Source: Acanthaster planci
Taxonomy: Eukaryota; Echinodermata; Asteroidea; Valvatida; Acanthasteridae
Assembly: GCF_001949145.1 (NCBI RefSeq)
Contig: NW_019091481.1
Span: 143,479 to 182,627, forward strand
Reading direction: 5' to 3'
DNA: 39,149 nt
Shown: piece by piece, positions 1 through 10,400 of the stretch
Layout: every line of letters starts with the position of its first letter
Position numbering within the stretch: the first letter of the stretch is position 1
The notes under the pieces: model-generated
Seen by the model: the letters and a program-made list of their open reading frames with translations, nothing else
Told to the model about the DNA's origin: nothing
Database searches by the model: none
Position numbers and translations under genes: made by a program

Positions 1-134
1 CAGTATCATACTTCTCATATTGTTGCTGGGTGCAACAAAGTTGAGGTTGTTCCTGTCATTTCAACCACCAGCCAAATATGCTATATTTAATCTTTATTCT
101 AATTTAATTATAAATTCTTTCATTGCTTTCACAG

Positions 135-1428
135 TTGATTACACCCACTCAGAGACCAGTGTCACACCCCTGATGTTGGCAGCTGGGAGGGGCAAAGTGG
201 AAGCTGTGGAGAGGTTACTTAGTCTGGGGGCTAATCCTACTCATAGGGCATCAAATGACATGTAAGATGTAAAATTGTCTCTGTTGAATTCATCATTATT
301 TGGATAATTAATAGGGTTTCATCACAATTATTTGACAATGCCCATTGCTTGTCAATTATTCAATTTACAACATGGTCACGTCTGTTAACTCTTGGGTCCA
401 TCCTTGTTACTTTTCTAGCTAGAATAAAGCAGGATCTAACAGTGAGCATGTTGTGGTTGAATTTGACTTTTAGCTCAATCTGGTAGCTTCATTAAGCACG
501 ATTCATTAGTGACATTTAGTGAATATTTGAAAAGGGCAAGAGTTCATGTAAGGAAACGTACACGAATAAATATTTTAAAGCTCATTTTAGGGATGGTCTT
601 GATGTTTTGTGAAGTAATTATCCGACAACATCTTGAGAACTGCTATGTATCATTGTGCTAAAGCTTAACTTCTTGTTTGTTTTTCTTTCAGGACTCCTGT
701 AGATTGGGCCACAAAATTCAATCAGGCTGATGTTGTGGAGATTCTCCAGGCTCATATGTAAGTCTGTTACTCAGGATGCTGTCGCTAATTGTACATTGTG
801 ACAAATTGTGTTCCTCCCTATTAATCTTCTTTAATCCTGGTTGTCCTTGTTCCCTACTTCACCTTCTCCTCAGATTGTAACGTAGTCATATACATTCTGT
901 TGCAGTAATACATAGCAATTAGTGTGACATTTTCTCACCTGAGGCTAAAATGCATCCTTGAGGAATAAAGACAAATTTTCACATCACAGCAGTGAACAAT
1001 TGCATTGTCATATTCGGCTTGTAGGTCATAACAGATAAAAACTCGGAACAAACTTTGATTACAGTGAGCTTTTTTGATGAACATGAGATGATAGGTTGCA
1101 GCCGCAATGCTCTGACAAAATAGATACACTTTACACATGCAGGTGTAAGGCAGTGTATATGAGGGAATGTTCATGTGACACCAAACTGTTTGAGGCAAAA
1201 GACACAATGTACCGGTAACAATGAATTTTACATTTTTGTATGGCATGCATAGAACCAACATGCAAGTGGAGGTTGACGATGAATCCCACTTGATTAAAGA
1301 CAGTGTTGACATCAGTGATGAGGATAAAGAACTCCTACAGGCATATCATCACAGCTTTGATGATGAGCGAGTTGACTTGAATCTTATTGTGTCATTACTG
1401 ACATACATCTCAGAAAAGTCAGAAGAAG
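135..1428 (+). other. YTHDC2: YTHDC2 ankyrin insertion and linker (exons 1-3 of window)
   Basis: The first exon encodes a classic ankyrin unit ([19 protein letters not shown], then GANP). The second exon completes the next repeat ([19 protein letters not shown]). The third exon carries an acidic linker followed by [20 protein letters not shown], strongly conserved in YTHDC2. The third exon has two AG candidates. The one ending at 1252 keeps phase with the preceding exon, whereas the one ending at 1266 does not, so the start is placed at 1253. Confidence 0.9.
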
Positions 1429-4400
1429 GTGAGAAATTAAGTAGAGTTCAGTCATACGAATGTAGACTATTTGGAAAATAGATAGGAATCATTGGATTTT
1501 GCTAGTTTCCTCTATCCTGTATTTTGTTATCTTTACTCCTTTGCAGTGATCATTATGCTTCTGCCTGGCTACAGTGACATGTTAGTATTATGTTTGTTCA
1601 ATTATTTTATTTCTATCTCCTTAGGTGCAGTTCTTGTGTTTCTACCAGGCTATGATGACATTGTTGCTTTGAGAGACATTCTCTTAAATGATGAGGCAAA
1701 GTTTGCAGACAGTAACCATTATCAAGTCTATACATTGCACTCATCTATGCAAAGCTCTGATCAGAAGAAAGTATTCAGGAAACCTGCTTCAGGGGTCAGG
1801 AAAATCGTGAGTATGCTGCGTAACTTTCCCAGATCAAATTCCAAATGAAGACCAAACCACAACAAAATCTAGTACCCGTTCGATCAAATATTGGACACTA
1901 ATCATTTTTTAAAATGAAAGTTCCTTGGAATGTTCACCATTTAGCTTGAAATATGGAGTGTATAAGCTGGAAAATCTTCCAGCAGCTCTAAAGAAAATTA
2001 CTTGAAGTACCACTGCTTTTTCTGATGCAGTGATTTAATTTCATATCAAAGGAAACATCATATTCGTAATGTAGTGGCAATTTTACAAGATTTTTTGTTC
2101 AACAACTTTTTTGCAGGTGCTATCCACAAATATTGCAGAAACAAGTGTCACCATCAATGATGTTGTCTTTGTTTTGGACTCGGGAAAAGTCAAAGAGGTT
2201 AGTATCATTTAGTTGTAGAATTAATGTAATATGGACTGAATTTACTCTGGAGTTTATCAGGAGCACAAAATTTGTAATTTGTTCATTTTGAAGAGCTTAC
2301 ACAACTTGTACACAAAAATCAGGTATTTATTTTTCTTACATTTGCCAGAAATCCTTTGATGCTCTAACATCAGTGTCAATGTTGAAGAGTAATTGGATCT
2401 CAAAAGCCAGTGCCAAGCAGAGAAAAGGAAGGTTAGCAGTGAGCATATTTAAACTCAGTTGATCATTTCCTTTCAAGCATTTATTCTGAGGTTAATTTCT
2501 TTTGTAAAGTTTTTGCTTTGCTAAGTTTCCAAGTACATTTTTTAGTGTAAGCTTACTTGCGCTGTCAACTTGAATCATTACTTTAAAATGATTAAATGCA
2601 TGTTTATAGATCTGTCTACTAAATTCTTCAAACTAATTTTCATGATATGAAAGTACATACACTTCTGATTTTGTGAATTGAAACTTTGCTCTAAAACCCT
2701 ATGGCAGCTGATCCAATTGTTACGATACAATGACCTTTTCCCTTCATTATATAACAGGGCTGGTAGATGCCGACCTGGTATGTGCTTCCATTTGATGAGT
2801 AGGATTCGTTATAAGAGTTTACCTGACTTCCAGACCCCTGAAATACTCAGGTTGCCTCTACAGGTAAAGTCATTTCAAACTCCTTTATGACCTTCAACCT
2901 TTCATATTGTCGTAATTATGAAACTTTAAGAAATGCTGAAATTCACAGAGTGTTAATTATAATATTGATCCAGATCCACTCTGAGAAAAGACTGAAAATA
3001 GGAAGTCAAAACAATAGGACCTTCTGACTTTTGTAATGGAGTGCTATCTCAGATTTCCTGTTTTTCTGTTCCCATTTTTAAAGGAGTTGTGTCTTCACAC
3101 CAAGTTGTTGGCACCAATCAACATAAGTGTTGCTGAATTCCTATCCAAAGCCCCTGACCCACCTGCTCCTCTCATAGTGAAGAATGCTGTGCAATTGTTG
3201 AAGGTAAGTCAAGGAGAATGGACGAGGAACTGTAGATTCAAGCATTCATGCATCTACAGTTCCGAGTCTATTCTCTGACTTAAACTGTTTCCCATTGTTG
3301 TAGAACATGAGTCTCAAGTCTATGACACTCTTGCTGTTACCCTACGCCTGAGTGCACACCGTTGCTCCATTTATTCATGTGCCCAGGTTTGGGCTAAGTC
3401 AAACATCGTCAGTATTGGTGCAGTCAACACCGTTGCATCAGTGCTGGATACATACTCACTTCTCTTCCTTTTGCGCCTGGGAGTCATTGTTACACATGTG
3501 TCATAGCAGCCAAACCTATCGGACTAAATTGAGGAATGCTATTTCAACTTCATGAGGGTATTTGTACAGTCGACAATCAGTGCTGGATATATACCTGTAT
3601 TCTCTTCATCATTATTATACGTGTGTCATTGCAGCGAAATCTTGCTGACTAAAACAGACACAGGACTCTATAAAATTGAGGAATGCTATATCAACTTCAT
3701 GAAAGTATGGTTAGCACTTTTGGAACCAGTTTACAAACCACTCAAAATGAGCTTCAATGATACTTACATGTTCTTATATATGAATCATTCCAAAATGTCC
3801 CTCACTACAGATTGCTATTTCACTGGGAGAATGAGCAACTTTGGATTCAAATTACAATGCCAATTTTGGAGTTAAATAATAACATTTAAGAATTTCTATA
3901 AAGCGCTCATTTCCTCCTGAAATTTTTTATAGCACTACAAATTACGGCTACAAAAAAATTTACGGACTAACTCTTCAAGCAAGATAATGTGCCCAGGGAG
4001 AAGCGATTCTGACAGATCTGTCACCTCAGGACCGCTATTATCTTGGAACATACTGGAAGATGTGTCTTTTCAATTAAGCTATAATCCAACACAGAAAAGC
4101 AGCCAAAACATATCAAGTTTTTTCCCTATTAAAAGGTGAAGAGATAATTCAAATCCTGTTGAAAATTTGGCTTTACAAAGCATTGATCTTGAAAACACGA
4201 GGGATAACAACCTTTGTCATTTTCTATGGCAAAAGGCAAACGTACACAATAAGGCCAGAGTGTGGGCGTTCCAGGTATCTCTTAAATTTGTTAACTGTAG
4301 CTATTACAAGGCCCAGTAGAATCAGTGTCACGGCAGCACTACATTAGGTTGCTATTACTCAACCCAACCCAAGCCTTCGGTCACACTTTGATGATCGAAA

Positions 4401-7400
4401 CAAGAGGAGACGTTGATGAGAGAATACCCTCCTCGTCGATACGAATCTACTACAACTGTAGATTTGTAAGACATTAACTGTTGATTCGTGACAAATCTAC
4501 AGTTATTGTAGACAACATTAACCCGTAATTGTTGTGTAACAATAACGTAAAAATAGTCTACACTCTGAACAAAGTGGTGACGTCACTGAAATAGTTTAAA
4601 ATCAAAGAAACTGATTTGTGAAAGCACTGTTACTTTGGGTACCAGAATCACACTTGCTTTATTATAAACCTTGAGCACACTCAGGCTACTTACATGTGGG
4701 TATGCAGTGATTGCTGGATGACTCTGTAGTCAAGTCTTCTCTGAAATTTTAGGTAGTTAGAGTTTAATAGATTAATACCAAGGTTGATCATGAAACACGG
4801 GCTTGGCAAAATTGTGCCATAATCCATTGTTTGCTGTGAATGTTTATATGCCTGATGATCAGGGGTAACATTACCCACATGTACCTTCTTCCTTTAATAG
4901 GCCATTGATGCAATAGACAACTGGGAAGATATGACAGAGTTGGGTCATCACTTGGCTGATTTACCTGTGGAACCCAGGCTAGGCAAAATGGTTCTATACT
5001 CCATTGTACTGAAGTGCCTTGATCCTGTGTTGACCATTGTGTGTGCTCTTGCCTACAGGGACCCATGTAAGTAGAATTGAGAATATTGAGAGGGTCAAAG
5101 AAATTTGTGTACAGTTATTTAAGAGTTGAATTATTTTGGGGGGAAAATGCTTGTTTAATTCTCCTTTCATTGGTTTGATTTTGCTTGGCTTGGGTTTTTT
5201 TTGGGTTGGTTTGATTTGGTTTGGGTTGGGTTTGATTGGGTTGGGTTCATGTCAAAGGCGTACAGGGAATGTGTCAACCTGCCACTGCATCCATTGAAAC
5301 TTAAATAACGCTTAGTCACGCTAAAGTACCTGTGAATTGTCGGGAAACATGTCAGCAAAATGTTACATGCACGCCAATATCACTGTGGTCATGAATACAT
5401 GTTCATTAGCATACTTCAAATTTGTTCATATGTGTTCGTAAGTTTTGTTCTTAATGAATATCAACATGAAAATGTATGGCCCAAGTTGGAAGGGCTGAAG
5501 AGTGGTAATATGTTTGCTGGCCAGTAGTAACTGTCATTCCTTGACAAACAAAACCAAGCAAAACAAATCAACCAAAATTAACACAGAGTGCAGAGTTCAA
5601 AGAGTATGCGGGTAATCTTTCAATTGTATTTGATTTTTCTTTGTGATTACAGTCCTGTTGCCTAATCACCCATCTCAGAAACGTGCTGCCATGGCTGTTC
5701 GTAAGAAGTATGCAGCAACTACATTCAGTGATCACATGGCATTATTGAGGGCTTTCCAGGTACGTTTCATTCCACATTTTGAGGCGTGAAATTTTAATTC
5801 TCGTATCATTGAAGAAATTAGTACAATTGACCAGGGAAGTAGCTGATAGTGTTAATAGAATTGGTTTTACACTACAGTAAAACGTTTCCTTTTGAAACAC
5901 ATTGGTTCAGATTTTTCCATGTTAAAATGTGAGCTTTCATTACTATGTCAACCACTAGTGTGAAAGTTTTTTCTTTTAATTTAGTTTAATAAAACAAATG
6001 CACATAAATTACTGCAGCATGCAAATGGCAATAACTTTTATAACGTGACTATAGCATGAATTTACTTTAATAGTCCCATCTTTGATTTCTATGAAAAAGT
6101 TCTCAGCAAACTTCAGTTACAAAACTTTTGATCCAGCAGTATATATACTTGTATTTCACTTATTATTTTGATGTCGCGATTCCAAAGGAGAATTTTACTA
6201 TGTATAATAAATGTTCATGATGTACAGCTTCATTTTCTCTGGTGACAGGCTTGGCAGAGAGCTCGTAGTGATGGCTGGGAGAAGGCATTCTGTCAAAGAA
6301 ACTTCCTGTCACAGGCAACTATGGAAATGATCGTTGGCATGAGGTAGTTGCATTCTTTTATTTTGAAATTATTGGTGCATTTAGTATTTTTGTGGTAATA
6401 AGAACACGTATTCCTAAAATGTTCTAATGACATAGTAGTTGGCAAGCTTGAAACTTGTGAAAGGAGAATTCTTTGACCTTGGAGTTTGAAGGTCCAGAAG
6501 ACTTAATTTACTGTCTAGAGATTAGTATGAAGTAATTTGGCTTGTTTACATGAATTCAGTCTGGCTTTTGAACTCTGTATTTACCCATGCTTCTTATAAC
6601 ATATTTACCCCATCTATAGTCTGCTGCTTGAAATTGAGTGTTTGTGATTGATTTTCTGGTTTGAAGAACACAACTCCTCGGTCAGCTTAGAGCCTCAGGG
6701 TTTGTTCGTGCACGTGGTCCAGGGGATATCCGTGACCTCAACACTAACTCAGAGAATTGGGCAGTTGTCAAGGCATCATTGTGTGCAGGCATGTACCCCA
6801 ACATCATGAAGGTGGATCGTAAAAAGAGCCAATTGATGACGCAGTAAGTATAGCAGATAAATACAGTGTTTCATTATGTGAGACTTAGGCCGTGTCCGAA
6901 ATGCGCTTCCAGAGCTACGGCTAGGTCTATTGTCTGCGCGTCTCCATGTACTTTCAATGGAGTGAAGACCTAGACTTTGTAGTTGTAGTTGTATCACTGC
7001 ATTGTATCTGATCTAAATCTCTCCGATAATGTTAAGCATACCCAGAGTATTGCACTCAACATACAGAATGCCAGTTGGTTAGATGCTGTCACTTCTTTGG
7101 TAAAGAATGTTCATAATATGCTTGGTCTGAAAGTGATTTTGTTACACTACACACTACATGTGTTCCCATAACTAAGAACAGCAGTCACAGGAATATCTCC
7201 AGTTATCAGAGGTGACACCACAGTAATGTATAGTAGTTAATTCCTTTATAGTTTTGACTTACTAACATGATAATAAAAGCACAATGGTTGATTTTTCTCT
7301 GCTCTACAGAACAGAGAGCAAGATTCGTTTCCATCCTAACTCAGTAATGCATGACACTGGTAATGGACAGTCAACAATGCACCAGGCACATGTAGGCATC

Positions 7401-10400
7401 ATCAGGTCATTGCCTACAGATTGGCTCATCTATGAAGAAATGACAAGGTCTGTTATTTCATATCCCTGCATTTAGTTTTAAACTGCAATAACTGTCTCAG
7501 AAAATTTTATACTTAGACCTGAATAAGACTGACAAATTTTCCTTGTTTGACATTTTTAAGCATGTTATGCTTCCTTTTCTTTTTTTTCACTTTTTTTTTG
7601 GGGGGGATTATATTTCTTACTGTACTCAATTCTAATTGATACCCATGCCTTCCAAGTGTCAGAATACTCTGCTCTTTAAATCTGCTGCAATCAATTTTTA
7701 TCCAAGAAATCCCATGTCTTTGGCCGATACAGTGTCACCAGCCAGTAACACTGCCTCACTCCATTTATCAAACCTTTGGTTTCAGCAGCCTACAAGACTA
7801 GTGTCTACTGTACCACTGCCATGCCATCACTAGTAGCTCTTATTAACCGGTGGATTTTTACTGACTGATATATTGTCACTATTTATCAAACCCTAGGTTT
7901 CAGCACCATACAAGTGTCCGCTGTGCTACTGTCATCTCACCCCTTGCTGTAGCTCTCTTCTGTGGCCCCTCCCGCCTGCTCCCAGATGCACTGTTTCAAC
8001 CAGATGATAACATCTCCAATGGTACAAATCAAGATGAGAGTGAAAGTGATCCCGAGGATGAAGACAGAGGTCAAAGGGCGGGGTTAAAGTTAGATGATTG
8101 GATTGTGCTCAAAGCTGACACTGAGGTAGGGTTCTATTCCGACAGTATCATTATAAGGTCATCCGTCAGTTTCCAGAATTCATTTCAGTGTTGATGTGAA
8201 CACTGGATTAGGTTTTAACCCTATTTATAATACCACAAAATCGAAAAGTGTTTGATATTAGTGGATTCTGGCATTAGAAAGAAATTAATGAACACGAGTG
8301 GCATTATGTCAGTGAAAAAAAATGAAAATATTTTAGTTTTCGTCATGTGTATGATGCCTTGACAAACTGGTATCACATTATAACAGGTGACATTTAGTCC
8401 ACTATCAGTCTCAGGAATTCTTTAAATGGTGGTCCCTCATTTTGTCCTTAAAACAGATTAGTATACCTCGTACAAATGTTCATATTGACAGGCATTGTTA
8501 ATTTCATTTGACTTTAACAGGCTGCAAACTTGGCCCTGCATCTCAGGCAGAAGTGGCACACTTTGTTTCTACGTCGGATGCGGATGCCTGCCAAGCCATG
8601 GGCCCCTGGAGATGAGGCTGTCTTAAGAACTATTGTTAAAGTTCTTAGCAATGAGGAACAGTCATTGGGACTGCAACAGCCAGTAGGAATTGGACAGAGG
8701 CCCAAACCAATGGGTAAGTTAGGAAAGAAATGTAAATTAATAAATTCATAAAGACTACATCTGGCTTCATCCTGAATCTGACGTAATATTTGCTAACTGT
8801 AAAATACAAAAATTGCCAACTCTTTGCTAACTGCATTGACCTGAAATACACAAATCAGAACAATTAATGGGCTTGATATTCTGAGCTTGATTGAATCTTT
8901 GTGAAAGAAAGATTCTGCTAGGATGTTCAAGAGTCATCAAGTCATTGGAGCACTGCAACCATAGGACTTTGTCTCTGTTATAGGGCATTGAAACAAATGT
9001 CTAAAGAGTTCTTTTATTGAAATGCTGAATGTTAATATGCTTTTCCTTTTTTCTAAGTCCATAATGATCATTTGTCCTCTACAGCTATGGATCATTTCAA
9101 TAGCACACCACCTCGGAAAAGTATGTCCAACCGGTTTAGCAAACAGTCGCCATCAACAATCCAGACAGCTACAAAGTCAGAAACAGCATCAACAAAAGAT
9201 TTGGAATTCAGTAAGTTATTTCTAAAATTTGAACTGAATTGGCCTGGTCTATATGAAATCTTTCTTGCCACTTAAATAATTGATTTTGCTTTTTCCTTTC
9301 TTCCCTAAGGACCATCTTCAGGCAGCTCAAGGCAATGGAACTGTGCTTCCCCCTCTAACCAAGCCAAAAAACCGACTTTCACTAAGCCAGCTTCAACTCT
9401 CAATGCATCAGCCCCTCCTTTTCAGGGAAAAGCAGTGTACTACCATAATAGTGGTGTCAGCAGTGGCATAAACCCAAGTAGCAGTGGGAGAGCTTACAGT
9501 TCTGTCTCCCAGACCTATCGAGGATTGATGGCTAATGGGTCTGGCAATCCTGTTAGATTCTTCATTGTGAAATGCAACAATGCTATGAATATTGACCTGT
9601 CTTACAGCAATGGTTTGTGGTGTGTGTCTCCCAGCACAGGTCAAATCCTAAGCAATGCATTTAAGGTTAGTGGCTGAATTGTCGGAGTTAAGTACCTTTT
9701 AGAATCATGCACAGAAGGTATTCTTTCTTTCACGGGGTAAATGGAGTCCCTCTTTGGTAAATTTTTTGCCTCTATTTGTTCATATCATTCATTGTGAAAT
9801 GATACCTACTCTAGGTTCAGCTAGAGCTCTCAACACATACAATTTTGGCGTAGTTTTTACATTTTCCCACCAATTGTACACTTGTACGATTTTGATCTTT
9901 GATGTTACGATTTTTGACAACGCTGTCTTGAAAATTATTTAACTTAAAAAGATGCTTCACTCCCGCATTTCCTTTAGACAAAAGTGGTCTGAAAACCGTG
10001 AAAGGACTGATAGCAAGTCATTTTAGACTGTGTGCGCAGTGTGGTACTGCGCAATGACATTTTGTATTTGTACCAGTCTTGGTTTTAGATGTGGATCATT
10101 ACTAGTTTCAGCTGCATGTACGTACAAACGTACAGCATGTATGAACAAGTTGTGTAAGCCGTATGCGTACAGCACGTGATGACTGTGGACAAAAGGAACA
10201 TAATGCCTTGTATCGAGACTACTACTCCAGCGAAGCAGCCAATTTTTCACCCGCTATTGTTGTAGTACATACAGTGACACCACGCTTGAAATATGTCAAC
10301 CAAATGTGGGAAAACGAAGCCTAATTCTCGGCAGAAGTTTCTTCAGAAATACAGCAACGAGTGGCCATGCCTAATTTCTAGTAAATGGTTGGATTATTTC

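Larger units (their letters stand above)
3084..8713 (+). other. YTHDC2: YTHDC2 HA2/ratchet and OB-fold region
   Basis: Eight exons (3084 to 8713) encode the helicase-associated part. It begins [20 protein letters not shown], then has [15 protein letters not shown] and [17 protein letters not shown] (HA2), followed by [20 protein letters not shown] and a WLIYEEMTR segment typical of the OB-fold exon. After [14 protein letters not shown] comes an acidic patch rich in Asp, Glu and Ser. The block ends with [21 protein letters not shown] and a stretch close to the vertebrate sequence ([17 protein letters not shown]). The 1.7-kb intron 3204-4900 is the longest of this block. Confidence 0.9.

Noticed and set aside
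935-1312. 125-codon reverse open frame
   Set aside because: It overlaps a real YTHDC2 exon and shows no domain or splice support.
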